Notes under the pieces: model-generated | The model's database searches: none | What the model was told of the DNA's origin: nothing | Seen by the model: the letters and a program-made list of their open reading frames with translations, nothing else | From: Mesorhizobium sp. | Lineage (GTDB): Bacteria > Pseudomonadota > Alphaproteobacteria > Rhizobiales > Rhizobiaceae | Direction: 5' to 3' | DNA: 64,000 nucleotides | Assembly: GCF_004962245.1 (NCBI RefSeq) | Contig: NZ_SUHQ01000026.1 | Coordinates: forward strand, 1-64,000 | Part shown: positions 53,959 to 62,914 of the stretch, piece after piece | Layout: every line of letters starts with the position of its first letter | How positions within the stretch are numbered: position 1 is the first letter of the stretch | Made by a program: the position numbers and the translations under genes

Positions 53959-54757
53959 CCGCTTCGACATCCGCCGGCAGACCGGCTTCGCGACCATCGC
54001 GATGATCTGCTTTTTCGCGCTGTACCTGCCGATCATCACGCTTGTCGTCTATGCCTTTAACGCCGGCAGTTCGATCGCGATCTGGGAAGGTGTGTCGCTG
54101 CGCTGGTTCTACCAGGCCTGGAACAACAACCAGGTCGTCGACGCCTCTATCCGATCGCTGCAGATCAGTTCCGTCGCGGCGATCGTTTCGACGATCGTCG
54201 CCACCATGGCCGCGCTTGCCACGACCCGGACGAAGCCATATCCCGGCCTCGGCTTCAAATACGCCTTCATTAACCAGCCGCTGATGGTGCCGGAAATCGT
54301 CACCGCGGTGGCACTGCTGATCTTCTTTTCGCGCATCAAGATCTGGACCGGCTATTCGGGGCTGGGCTACCTGATGGTCGCGCATACGGCCTTTTGCATT
54401 CCCTTTGCCTATCTGCCGATCCGGGCGCGGCTCGAGAACATGGATCTGTCGTTGGAGATCGCTGCGGCCGACCTCTATGCGACACCCTGGAAGGCTTTTC
54501 GGCGCGTCACCTTTCCGCTGCTCTGGCCAGGCATCCTTGCCGGGCTGATGCTGGCCTTCGTCATCTCGCTGGACGACGTCGTCATCACGGAGTTCGTCAA
54601 GTCCGGCGGCCAGGATACGTTGCCGACTTACATGCTCGGCCAGTTCCGGCGCGTTATCACGCCGGAAATCAACGCGATTTCGACGGTGTTCCTGCTGATC
54701 TCGATATTGATCGTCACCGTCTTCTTTTTCATCAGCAGGAAAAAAGATCAGGAGTGA
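53951..54757 (+). CDS. potC: polyamine ABC transporter permease, PotC/PotI type
   Basis: A 268-residue permease with about six helices (FATIAMICFFALYLPIITLVV first). The EAA motif reads EIAAADLYATPWKAFRRVTFP. ATG 53951 overlaps the end of potB; the frame open to 53918 lies inside potB and is rejected. It pairs with PotB to form the channel. The binding-protein gene starts 13 bases after its stop codon. Confidence 0.93.
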   Translation: MASRFDIRRQTGFATIAMICFFALYLPIITLVVYAFNAGSSIAIWEGVSLRWFYQAWNNNQVVDASIRSLQISSVAAIVSTIVATMAALATTRTKPYPGLGFKYAFINQPLMVPEIVTAVALLIFFSRIKIWTGYSGLGYLMVAHTAFCIPFAYLPIRARLENMDLSLEIAAADLYATPWKAFRRVTFPLLWPGILAGLMLAFVISLDDVVITEFVKSGGQDTLPTYMLGQFRRVITPEINAISTVFLLISILIVTVFFFISRKKDQE

Positions 54758-54770
54758 CAGGAGAGAAACG

Positions 54771-55805
54771 ATGAATTGGAAACTGACTGCGACGGCGCTC
54801 AGCGCCGCGCTGTTCGCCTCGGCGGGTCTCGCCCGCGCCGACGGCGAACTCAACATCTACAATTGGGGCAACTACACCAGCCCCGACCTCATCAAGAAAT
54901 TCGAGGAAAAATACAAGGTCAAGGTGACAGTCACCGACTACGATTCCAACGACACGGCGCTCGCCAAGATCAGGCAGGGCGGCAGCGGCTTCGACATCGT
55001 GGTGCCTTCGGCGAGCTTCGTGCCGATCTGGATCCAGGAAGGTCTGCTCTTGGAGACAGAGCCCAGCAAGATGGAGAACTTCAAGAACATGGACCCGAAA
55101 TGGGTCGACGTTCCCTTCGATCCAGGCCGCAAATACACCGTGCCGTGGCAGTGGGGCACGACCGGCGTGACAGTCAACACCTCCGTCTACAAGGGCGATC
55201 CCAACACTTCCGCCATCTTCATGGATCCGCCGCCGGAACTAGTCGGCAAGGTCAATGTCGTGCCCGAAATGGCCGACATCATGCATCTTGCCATCACATA
55301 TGTCGGCGGCGAGCCCTGCACCGGCGACAAGGAAGTGCTGAAGAAGGTGCGCGATGCGCTGGTGGCGGCCAAGCCCAAATGGATCTCCATGGACTACGGC
55401 ACGGTCGAGAAGTTCGCCAAGGGCGACTTCGCAGCCAGCGTCGACTGGAACGGCGCGTCCTTCCGCGCCCGCCTGCAGAACAAGGACATGGTCTATGGCT
55501 ATCCGAAGGAAGGCTATCCGATCTGGATGGACAATCTCGCGGTGCTGAAGGACGCCAAGAACGTCGAAAACGCCAAGCTGTTCCAGAACTTCATCATGGA
55601 TCCCGAAAACGCGGCGCTGATCTCGTCTTTTGCGCGCTACGCCAACGGCATCAAGGGATCGGAAGCTTTCATGCCCGAGGACATGAAGACGGCGCCGGAG
55701 GTCAATATCCCCGCCGAGTTCGCCGACAAGGGCAAGTTCATGTTGAGCTGCGCGCCCGACGTGCAGGCGCTCTACACCAGGATCTGGACCGAACTGCAGA
55801 AGTAA
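54771..55805 (+). CDS. potD: polyamine-binding periplasmic protein, PotD/PotF type
   Basis: A 344-residue solute-binding protein. The signal peptide ends near LARAD (residue about 24). The mature part begins GELNIYNWGNYTSPDLIKKFE, the hallmark of PotD/PotF proteins. Acidic and aromatic pocket residues include DWNGASF and GYPIWMDNL. GGAGAG precedes the ATG. It binds the substrate; whether that is putrescine, spermidine, homospermidine or an amide conjugate cannot be read from sequence. A hairpin follows before the amidase. Confidence 0.92.
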   Translation: MNWKLTATALSAALFASAGLARADGELNIYNWGNYTSPDLIKKFEEKYKVKVTVTDYDSNDTALAKIRQGGSGFDIVVPSASFVPIWIQEGLLLETEPSKMENFKNMDPKWVDVPFDPGRKYTVPWQWGTTGVTVNTSVYKGDPNTSAIFMDPPPELVGKVNVVPEMADIMHLAITYVGGEPCTGDKEVLKKVRDALVAAKPKWISMDYGTVEKFAKGDFAASVDWNGASFRARLQNKDMVYGYPKEGYPIWMDNLAVLKDAKNVENAKLFQNFIMDPENAALISSFARYANGIKGSEAFMPEDMKTAPEVNIPAEFADKGKFMLSCAPDVQALYTRIWTELQK

Positions 55806-55818
55806 TCGCCCTACCTTG

Positions 55819-55844
55819 GACCCGGCAGCCAAGGCTGCCGGGTC
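55819..55844 (+). terminator. hairpin between potD and the amidase
   Basis: A near-perfect 12-bp stem (GACCCGGCAGCC / GGCTGCCGGGTC) with a 2-base loop is followed by TTGCG, not a clean T-run. It could be a partial terminator or a 3'-end protector that lets transporter mRNA exceed that of the downstream hydrolases. Confidence 0.6.
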
Positions 55845-55924
55845 TTGCGTGAATCCATCAACGGAATGCCTTCGACAAGAACCGACGTCGGGCCGGCGCC
55901 TGGCGCGCCTGGAGTCCGCCTGCC

Positions 55925-57352
55925 ATGTCCGATCTCGATCTTTGCTATATGCCGGCAAGCGAGGCGCTGAAGCGCTTCCGGGCGAAGAAGCTCTCACCGG
56001 TCGAACTGATGGAAGCGGTCATCGCGCGCGCCGAGGCGACGAAGGACAAGGTCAACGCCTTCACCAACACCCATTTCGACGAGGCGATGGCGCTGGCGAA
56101 GAAGGCCGAGGCGAAATACGCCAAGGGCAGGAAGACAGGAGCGCTCGAGGGACTGCCCGTCGGCATCAAGGATGAAAGCTACATCAAGGGCAAGCCGACC
56201 ACCGGCGGCTCGTTGATCACCAGGGATTTCGTTGCCGATGCCACCTCGACCATGAATGAACGCATCATCGAGGCGGGCGGCATCGTCCACGCACGCACCG
56301 CGACGCCGGAATTTTCCTGCGCGGCCTACACCTGGTCGAGGCTGTGGGGCGTCACCCGCAATCCATGGAACACAAAGTTCACGCCCGGCGGCTCTTCGGG
56401 CGGCTCGGGCGCCTCGCTCGCATCCGGCACCTCGTCGATCGCCACCGGTTCCGATATCGGCGGTTCGATCCGCATTCCGGCATCGGCCTGCGGTGTCGTC
56501 GGCTACAAGCCGCCCTATGGCCGCAACCCGGACGACCCTCCTTTCAACCTCGACTTCTACTGCCACACCGGGCCGCTGGCACGCACGGTGGAGGACGCGA
56601 TCCTGCTGCAGAATGTCATGACAGGTCCCAGCCCGCTGGACATAGCTTCGCTTCGGCCGAAGCTGACGCTGCCGACCAGGTTCAAGCCGATCAAGGGCTG
56701 GAAGATCGCCTATTCGATGGATCTCGGCGGCTTCGAGGTCGATCCGGAAGTGGTGAAGAACACAAAGAAAGCGCTCGATGTGTTTCGTTCACTGGGCGCC
56801 AAGGTTGAAGAAGTCGATCTCGGCTGGGGACCCGAGGTGCTGGAGGCCGGGCTCGCCTATCTGAACCATTTGTTCGGTGCGTTCCTGTCGAAGCTGCTGC
56901 CCAACCATGCCGACGAGATGACGACCTACGCCCGTAAATTCGCCGAGGAGGGAGCAGGTTCCAAGGCGACCGATTTCGTCGGCAGCCTGGAAGTGGCCGG
57001 ACGCATGTACATGACGCTTGGGCCGCTGCTCGAGAAATACAATGTGCTGATCTGCCCGACCACGGCGTTGCCGTCGGTGCCTGCCGACCATGACCAGTCG
57101 AAGGACGAGGTCAGGATCAACGGCAAGATTGTCGATCCCTCGCTCGGCTGGGTGATGACGACACCGTTCAACACGATGAGCCGCTGTCCGGTGCTGTCGG
57201 TTCCATCCGGCCACGCGAAGAGCGGCGTGCCGACCGGCATCCAGATCGTCGGCCGCACCTACAGCGACGAAGATGTGTTCCGCGCCGGCATGGCCTATGA
57301 AAAAGCAGTCGGTGGCTGGTACGGAGAAAAGGCGCGCCGGCCGAAACTATGA
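55925..57352 (+). CDS. amidase signature family enzyme, NylA/GatA-like
   Basis: A 475-residue amidase. Catalytic residues: Lys82 (VGIKDESY), the cis-Ser within GGSSGGSG (156-163), and nucleophile Ser181 in GSDIGGSIRIPAS. The C-terminal VPSGHAKSGVPTGIQIVG is typical. It hydrolyses a C-N amide bond of unknown substrate. Located 119 bases after potD and 55 bases before the first NylB-like gene on the same strand. That combination resembles the amidase (NylA-type) plus serine-hydrolase (NylB-type) partnership known from nylon-oligomer degraders, though natural substrates are more probable. Confidence 0.9.
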   Translation: MSDLDLCYMPASEALKRFRAKKLSPVELMEAVIARAEATKDKVNAFTNTHFDEAMALAKKAEAKYAKGRKTGALEGLPVGIKDESYIKGKPTTGGSLITRDFVADATSTMNERIIEAGGIVHARTATPEFSCAAYTWSRLWGVTRNPWNTKFTPGGSSGGSGASLASGTSSIATGSDIGGSIRIPASACGVVGYKPPYGRNPDDPPFNLDFYCHTGPLARTVEDAILLQNVMTGPSPLDIASLRPKLTLPTRFKPIKGWKIAYSMDLGGFEVDPEVVKNTKKALDVFRSLGAKVEEVDLGWGPEVLEAGLAYLNHLFGAFLSKLLPNHADEMTTYARKFAEEGAGSKATDFVGSLEVAGRMYMTLGPLLEKYNVLICPTTALPSVPADHDQSKDEVRINGKIVDPSLGWVMTTPFNTMSRCPVLSVPSGHAKSGVPTGIQIVGRTYSDEDVFRAGMAYEKAVGGWYGEKARRPKL

Positions 57353-57407
57353 CGGACGGCACGGCCGCACTGAAAGCAAAACCGTCGGGACGATCCCGGA
57401 GTATGCA

Positions 57408-58604
57408 ATGACTTCCTACCGCAACAGCGAACCGGCGCCGCCGATCATGCAGGGCTCGCCCCCGCTGATGGTGCCGCCGAAGCTCGATTGGGACAGGGGA
57501 CCCTGGAACCGATGGGCGTTCCAGCACATCCGCGAATTTCTGCCGACCGTCGAAGTCTGGCGCGGCAATGGCCATCGCCGCCGGTTCGAGCGCGCCGAAG
57601 TCGATCTCGATACCCTGCCGGTGAGCGACAGCACGGGTCAGCCGACGACGCTGGCCGGACTGCTCGACGAAACCTATACGGACGGATTGCTCGTGCTCAA
57701 GGACGGCAAGGTCGCCTATGAGCGCTATTTCAACGGCATGACCGACCGCACGCTGCATTTGTCGCAGTCGATGGCGAAATCGGTCACCGCTTCGGTGTTC
57801 GGCATATTGGTCGGGCGCGGCCTGATCGATCCGGCCTTGCCGGTGACGACCTATCTGCCGGAGCTCGACGCCACCGGGTGGGCGGGTGCCAGCGTGCAGC
57901 ATGTGCTTGATATGACGACCGGCGTGCGCTTTTCCGAGGAATACACCGACCCCTATTCCGATATCGGCCAGGTCGATGTCGCCTCGGGCTGGAAACCGGT
58001 GCCGCCGGGCAGCGATCCGGCCTTCGAGTGGCCGTCGCATATGTTCGAGCTGATCCTGGGGCTCAAGGAGACAAGCCGGCCGCATGGTGCCGCGTTCGAA
58101 TACCGTTCGATCGAGACCGACGTGCTCGCCTTCATCATGGAGCGGGTCACCGGCAAGCGGCTGGCGCAACTGGTTTCGGAAGAACTCTGGCAAAAGCTCG
58201 GAGCCGATGAAAGCGCCTGCTTCACCGTCGACAGCGCCGGCTACGCCGTCGCTGATGGCGGCTTCAACGCCACGCTGCGCGACTATGGCCGTTTCGGCCA
58301 GCTGATCCTCGATAATGGCGGCGGCGTGGTGCCGGCCGACTGGATCGAAGCGACGCGCAACGGCAGGCATGGACCGGATTTCAATCCCAGCCTGCCGGAG
58401 GGCAGCTACCGCAACCAGTTCTGGATCGAGGATCCGCGTTCGCGCGCGCTGATGTGCCGGGGCGTGTTCGGGCAGCTGATCCATATCGACTGGAACACGA
58501 GAATGGTCGTGGTGAAGCTTTCGAGCTACCCGGACTTCACCAACATCGCCTATTCGGAGGCGACGATGAAAGCTGTGCACGCCATCGCCGCTGCGCTGGC
58601 TTGA
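57408..58604 (+). CDS. beta-lactamase-fold serine hydrolase, NylB-like (copy 1)
   Basis: A 398-residue enzyme of the class C beta-lactamase/6-aminohexanoate-dimer hydrolase superfamily. Candidate triad: Ser121 and Lys124 in SQSMAKS, and Tyr232 in FEYRSIETD, as in NylB. The N-terminal segment PWNRWAFQHIREFLP and the C-terminal VKLSSYP also follow NylB closely. No signal peptide is apparent, so it probably acts in the cytoplasm. GGAG precedes ATG 57408. A paralogue follows 27 bases downstream. The actual substrate is unknown. Confidence 0.88.
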   Translation: MTSYRNSEPAPPIMQGSPPLMVPPKLDWDRGPWNRWAFQHIREFLPTVEVWRGNGHRRRFERAEVDLDTLPVSDSTGQPTTLAGLLDETYTDGLLVLKDGKVAYERYFNGMTDRTLHLSQSMAKSVTASVFGILVGRGLIDPALPVTTYLPELDATGWAGASVQHVLDMTTGVRFSEEYTDPYSDIGQVDVASGWKPVPPGSDPAFEWPSHMFELILGLKETSRPHGAAFEYRSIETDVLAFIMERVTGKRLAQLVSEELWQKLGADESACFTVDSAGYAVADGGFNATLRDYGRFGQLILDNGGGVVPADWIEATRNGRHGPDFNPSLPEGSYRNQFWIEDPRSRALMCRGVFGQLIHIDWNTRMVVVKLSSYPDFTNIAYSEATMKAVHAIAAALA

Positions 58605-58631
58605 ATTTCAAAAAGATCGGAAGGAAACGCT

Positions 58632-59813
58632 ATGACCGGCAAGACCGTGTTCGAGACCAGATACGGCTTTGCCCGCAACCAGGTGCTGCTCGGCAACTGG
58701 CGCGAAAGCCCGTTCAGCCGGTGGTCGTTCCAGAATGTCGGAGAGTTGGTGCCGAGCGCGCGCGTGGCCGCAGCGCCAGCCGGCGGTGAGGCGCCAGCGC
58801 GGGCTCTTGATGGACTGCTCGGCGAGAGAGTCACTCTGGCTGGCGGCCCGGAGACCGTTGCGTCCTTTCTCACGCGTTCCGATACCGACGGGCTGACGAT
58901 CATGAAGGGCGGCAAGCTCGTCGGCGACTGGTTCGCACCGCATATGGATTTCGGTGCGCGCCACATCATCTTCTCGATAAGCAAGTCGCTGACCGCCATT
59001 CTTGCCGGCATATTGGAAGGCGAGGGGGTTTTCGATCCGCAGGCTCCGATAACCCGCTATCTGCCGGAAGCCGCCGGTTCGGCCTATGGCGATGCCAGCG
59101 TGCGGCATGTGCTCGACATGGCCGTCAGCCTCGACTTCGAAGAAGCCTATCTCGATCCGGAAAGCGCCTTTGCCCGCTACCGCCGCGCGACGCTGTGGAA
59201 TCCGGGCGGCGGCAGCGAAAGCCTGGCCGGCTTCATCTTGACCTTGCAACGTCTGGCCGAGCCGCATGGCCAGACCTTCCGCTACCGCTCGCCCAATTCC
59301 GACCTGCTCGGCATCCTGCTGGAGCGCGCGTCCGGCCAGCGCTTCGCCGAGTTGATGCACGAGAAATTGTGGCTGCCGCTCGGCGCGGCCAGCGAAGCCT
59401 CGGTGACCGTCGACATGGCAGGCACGGCGCGCGCGGCCGGCGGCATTTCGGTGACGCCGCGCGATCTGGCGCGTGTCGGCGAGATGATGCGGCAAGGCGG
59501 CATGACCAACGGCCGCCGCATCGTCCCGGAAGCCTGGGTGCGCGACACGACCGGCACAGGCGGAGACATCGAGGCCTGGCAGCGCGGCACGATGGCGTTC
59601 CTCTTTCCGCAAGGCCGCTACCGCAACAAATGGTACCAGACGGGCGCGGCAAGCGGCGCCTTCTGCGGCATCGGCATCCACGGCCAGTGGCTCTACGTCG
59701 ATCCGAAGGCGGAGGTCGTCATCGCGAAGATGTCGTCGCAGCCGGAGCCGGTCGACGAGCCGCTCGATGTGGAGATCGTTGCCTTCTTCAAGGCGCTGAG
59801 TCTGATGGTCTGA
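58632..59813 (+). CDS. beta-lactamase-fold serine hydrolase, NylB-like (copy 2)
   Basis: A 393-residue paralogue of the preceding gene. The candidate triad is Ser115 and Lys118 in FSISKSL, and Tyr218 in FRYRSPNSD. It shares SPFSRWSFQNVGELVPSA at the N-terminus and GIGIHGQWLYVDPKAEVVI near the end, the latter a strong NylB-type signature that copy 1 lacks in this form. No signal peptide is visible. GGAAGGA precedes the ATG. Two diverged copies in tandem suggest different amide chain lengths or stereochemistry. Confidence 0.88.
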   Translation: MTGKTVFETRYGFARNQVLLGNWRESPFSRWSFQNVGELVPSARVAAAPAGGEAPARALDGLLGERVTLAGGPETVASFLTRSDTDGLTIMKGGKLVGDWFAPHMDFGARHIIFSISKSLTAILAGILEGEGVFDPQAPITRYLPEAAGSAYGDASVRHVLDMAVSLDFEEAYLDPESAFARYRRATLWNPGGGSESLAGFILTLQRLAEPHGQTFRYRSPNSDLLGILLERASGQRFAELMHEKLWLPLGAASEASVTVDMAGTARAAGGISVTPRDLARVGEMMRQGGMTNGRRIVPEAWVRDTTGTGGDIEAWQRGTMAFLFPQGRYRNKWYQTGAASGAFCGIGIHGQWLYVDPKAEVVIAKMSSQPEPVDEPLDVEIVAFFKALSLMV

Positions 59814-59944
59814 CCCGATCCAGGTAACCCCTGGCATCGCAGCTTTCCTGTGGAACTGTCAGGATGATCGAAAACGCGGCGGTTGGCGGGGCGACACTCT
59901 GCGCCTATGGTCGCCGCTCTCTTCGACAGGACAGCAGGAACGAC

Positions 59945-62257
59945 ATGGCATCCGACATCAAGCGCATCGCAGCAATCATAGCGACCGAGATCGCTGCCCG
60001 GCCCGAACAGGCTGCTGCGGCGATCGGGCTGCTGGACGAAGGTGCGACGGTGCCGTTCGTGGCGCGTTACCGCAAGGAGGTCACCGGTGGCCTGGACGAC
60101 ACGCAGCTTCGCCTGCTGGCCGAGCGGCTCGCCTATCTGCGCGAACTCGACGCGCGCCGCGACACCATCCTTGGTTCGATCCGCGAGCAAGGCAAGCTGA
60201 CCGAAGAGCTAGAGACGAAGATCGCTGAGGCCGCCACCAAGGCGGAACTCGAAGACATCTATCTGCCCTATAAGCCGAAGCGCCGGACCAAGGCCGAGAT
60301 CGCGCGCGAGCGTGGCTTGGGACCGCTGGCCGAGGCCATCCTCGCCGATCGAGCGGCAGTGCCTGGCGAATTGGCGCTGGCCTATGTCGGCGAAGAGGTT
60401 GCCGACGCCAAGGCGGCGCTTGAGGGCGCGCGCGACATCCTGTCCGAACAGTTCGCCGAGAATACCGACCTGGTCGGCAAGCTGCGGGCCTATATGAAGG
60501 AACGCGCCTTCATGCGCTCACGCGTCGTCGACGGCAAGCAGGAGGCCGGCGCGAAATTCTCCGACTATTTCGACCATGTAGAGCGCTGGGCCAATGTGCC
60601 GAGCCATCGCGCCCTGGCGATGCTGCGCGGCCGCAACGAGGAGGTGCTGTCGCTCGACATCGAGGTCGATGCCGACGATGCATCTCCGGTGAAGCCGGTC
60701 GAACGGATGATTGCCGACGCCTACGCCATCGGCCGCCAGTTGCCAGGCGACCGCTGGCTGATGGAGGTGGCGGGCTGGACCTGGCGGATAAAGCTGTCGC
60801 TGCACCTGACACTCGATCTGATGCGGGATCTGCGCGAACGTGCCGAGGAGGAGGCCATCCACGTCTTTGCACGCAATCTGAAGGATTTGCTGCTCGCGGC
60901 ACCCGCCGGCTCGCGCGCCACGATGGGACTCGACCCAGGCATCCGCACCGGCGTCAAGGTGGCGGTGGTGGATGGCACCGGCAAGCTGCTGGCGACGACG
61001 ACGGTCTATCCGTTTCCGCCAAGGAACGATGTGCGCGGCACGCAAGCCGAACTGGCGAAGCTCATCCGCCTGCACAAGGTCGAGCTGATTTCCATCGGCA
61101 ACGGCACCGGCAGCCGCGAGACGGAACGGCTGGTGGCCGACATGCTGTCCGACATGCCTGCCGAGTCCGGGCCGAAGCCGCTCAAGGTTATCGTCAGCGA
61201 GGCGGGCGCTTCGGTCTATTCCGCCTCGGCGACGGCGGCGGCTGAATTTCCCGGCCTCGACGTGTCGCTGCGCGGCGCGGTGTCGATCGCGCGACGGTTG
61301 CAGGATCCGCTCGCCGAACTGGTCAAGATCGAGCCAAAGTCGATCGGCGTCGGCCAATATCAGCATGACGTCGATCAATACCGTCTCGGCCGTTCGCTGG
61401 AAGCGGTGGTCGAGGACGCGGTCAATGCCGTCGGCGTCGATCTCAACACCGCCTCGGCGCCGCTTCTGGCGCGGGTTTCGGGTCTCGGCGCATCGCTGGC
61501 TGAAGGGATCATCGCGCATCGCGATGCGACCGGCCCCTTCGCCAGCCGCCGCGACCTGTTGAAGGTGGCGCGGCTCGGACCGCGGGCTTTCGAGCAATGC
61601 GCCGGCTTCCTGCGCATTGCCAACGGCACCGAACCGCTCGATGCCTCGGCCGTGCATCCGGAAGCCTATGGCGTGGCAAAGAAGATCGTCGCCGCCTGTG
61701 GGCGCGACGTCCGCTCGCTGATGGGCGACAGTGCCGCGCTCAAGGCGCTCGATCCGCGTGTCTTCGTCGACGAGCGGTTCGGCCTGCCGACGGTGCGTGA
61801 CATCCTGGCGGAGCTGGAGAAGCCCGGCCGCGATCCGCGTCCAGGCTTCAAGACCGCGACCTTCGCCGACGGCGTCGACGACATCAAGGATTTGAAGCCG
61901 GGAATGCTGCTGGAAGGCACCGTCACCAATGTCGCGGCGTTCGGCGCCTTCGTCGATATCGGCGTGCATCAGGACGGACTGGTGCACGTCTCGCAACTGG
62001 CCGATCGTTTCGTCAAGGACGCGCATGAGGTGGTGAAAGCCGGCGATGTGGTGAAGGTGCGTGTCGTCGAGGTCGACATCAAGCGCAAGCGCATCGGCCT
62101 GTCGATGCGCAAGGATGGTGACGGCGGTGCTTCGAAGCCGCGTGACAATGGCGGCAGATCAGTGCCGCGATCTCCTGCACCGCAACGCCAGCCGGAGCGG
62201 CCGGCGCAACAGGGCGCATTCGGCGCCGCGTTGGCGGATGCGTTGAAGCGGAAGTAG
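59945..62257 (+). CDS. tex: RNA-binding transcriptional accessory protein Tex
   Basis: A 770-residue cytoplasmic protein of the Tex/YhgF family. It has the N-terminal helical region (GLLDEGATVPFVARYRKEVTGGLDD), the YqgF-like nuclease-fold domain (GLDPGIRTGVKVAVVD), helix-hairpin-helix repeats (VGVDLNTASAPLLARVSGLG), and a C-terminal S1 domain (GTVTNVAAFGAFVDIGVHQDGLVHVS). The length agrees with the family. Its 3' end is low-complexity (Pro/Gln/Arg-rich). The start at 59945 is preceded by CAGGAA; an open frame to 59864 is ignored. Confidence 0.95.
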   Translation: MASDIKRIAAIIATEIAARPEQAAAAIGLLDEGATVPFVARYRKEVTGGLDDTQLRLLAERLAYLRELDARRDTILGSIREQGKLTEELETKIAEAATKAELEDIYLPYKPKRRTKAEIARERGLGPLAEAILADRAAVPGELALAYVGEEVADAKAALEGARDILSEQFAENTDLVGKLRAYMKERAFMRSRVVDGKQEAGAKFSDYFDHVERWANVPSHRALAMLRGRNEEVLSLDIEVDADDASPVKPVERMIADAYAIGRQLPGDRWLMEVAGWTWRIKLSLHLTLDLMRDLRERAEEEAIHVFARNLKDLLLAAPAGSRATMGLDPGIRTGVKVAVVDGTGKLLATTTVYPFPPRNDVRGTQAELAKLIRLHKVELISIGNGTGSRETERLVADMLSDMPAESGPKPLKVIVSEAGASVYSASATAAAEFPGLDVSLRGAVSIARRLQDPLAELVKIEPKSIGVGQYQHDVDQYRLGRSLEAVVEDAVNAVGVDLNTASAPLLARVSGLGASLAEGIIAHRDATGPFASRRDLLKVARLGPRAFEQCAGFLRIANGTEPLDASAVHPEAYGVAKKIVAACGRDVRSLMGDSAALKALDPRVFVDERFGLPTVRDILAELEKPGRDPRPGFKTATFADGVDDIKDLKPGMLLEGTVTNVAAFGAFVDIGVHQDGLVHVSQLADRFVKDAHEVVKAGDVVKVRVVEVDIKRKRIGLSMRKDGDGGASKPRDNGGRSVPRSPAPQRQPERPAQQGAFGAALADALKRK

Positions 62258-62345
62258 CTGTTCCGCGAAAGACATTAGACCGCGCCACGCCGGACCGGCG
62301 ATTGTCGATCGCAAGCTTTCAGTTCAACGGGACGGATGGCGCGGT

Positions 62346-62657
62346 TCAAGCGCCGTCGGGTGGTTCTCCCCCCTCGAGAATGGCCTGGATGTCGCGGGCA
62401 CCATGCAAGATGCGCTCGATACGCACGTCATCGCCTTCGGCAATGTAGAAAATCACATAGCGCTGAAATACAACGGAACGCAGGCCGGGCCATAGGGCAG
62501 GGCGGGGAGTACCGCCACGCGGTGCGTCTGCAATGCGGCCACATCGTACCCTGAGCGCGGTGATGAAGCGACCAGCCGCAGATGGATTTTCGGCGTGGAT
62601 GTAGTCGCCAATCTCTTCAATGTCCTGCGCGGCGGCTGGCGCAAATGTGACCGCCAT
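62346..62657 (-). CDS. parE: ParE/RelE-type toxin
   Basis: A 103-residue RelE/ParE fold toxin. It shows the helical start (FAPAAAQDIEEIGDYIHAENPSAAGRFI) and the strand-rich end (PGLRSVVFQRYVIFYIAEGDDVRIERILHGARD) of ParE-like proteins, which poison gyrase or, for RelE types, cut mRNA. Its ATG overlaps the antitoxin's stop codon by one base (TAATG), so the two are translated together. No other mobile genes surround it. Confidence 0.88.
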   Translation of the reverse strand: MAVTFAPAAAQDIEEIGDYIHAENPSAAGRFITALRVRCGRIADAPRGGTPRPALWPGLRSVVFQRYVIFYIAEGDDVRIERILHGARDIQAILEGGEPPDGA

Positions 62658-62914
62658 TATGTGCGGCTTTTGCCGCTATATTTTGCTTCCAGCCGCTCAA
62701 AGACTTGCCCGGCTGGGATGCCGGGACCACTTTCTATACCCCTGCGAATATCCTCGCGCAGCGCGGCAAGCTTTGCCTTGCGCTGCTCTTCGCGCTCTTC
62801 CAATAGGCGTAGACTATCGCGCACAACTTCGCTGGCGCTGGCATAGCGGCCGCTTTCAACCAACTCGCGCACCAATGCTTCATAACGGGAGCCGATACTG
62901 TAACTGGCAGGCAT
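62657..62914 (-). CDS. parD: ParD-type antitoxin
   Basis: An 85-residue ribbon-helix-helix-like antitoxin of the ParD/CC2985 type, with ALVRELVESGRYASASEVVRDSLRLLEERE typical of the family. The C-terminus (EDIRRGIESGPGIPAGQVFERLEAKY) should wrap the toxin. It is upstream of the toxin, the usual order, and probably represses its own promoter in 62915-62960. Confidence 0.88.
   Translation of the reverse strand: MPASYSIGSRYEALVRELVESGRYASASEVVRDSLRLLEEREEQRKAKLAALREDIRRGIESGPGIPAGQVFERLEAKYSGKSRT

Noticed and set aside
60518..62026. 502-codon minus-strand open frame
   Set aside because: It is antisense to tex, whose domains are clear, and no conserved motif is present in the antisense product.
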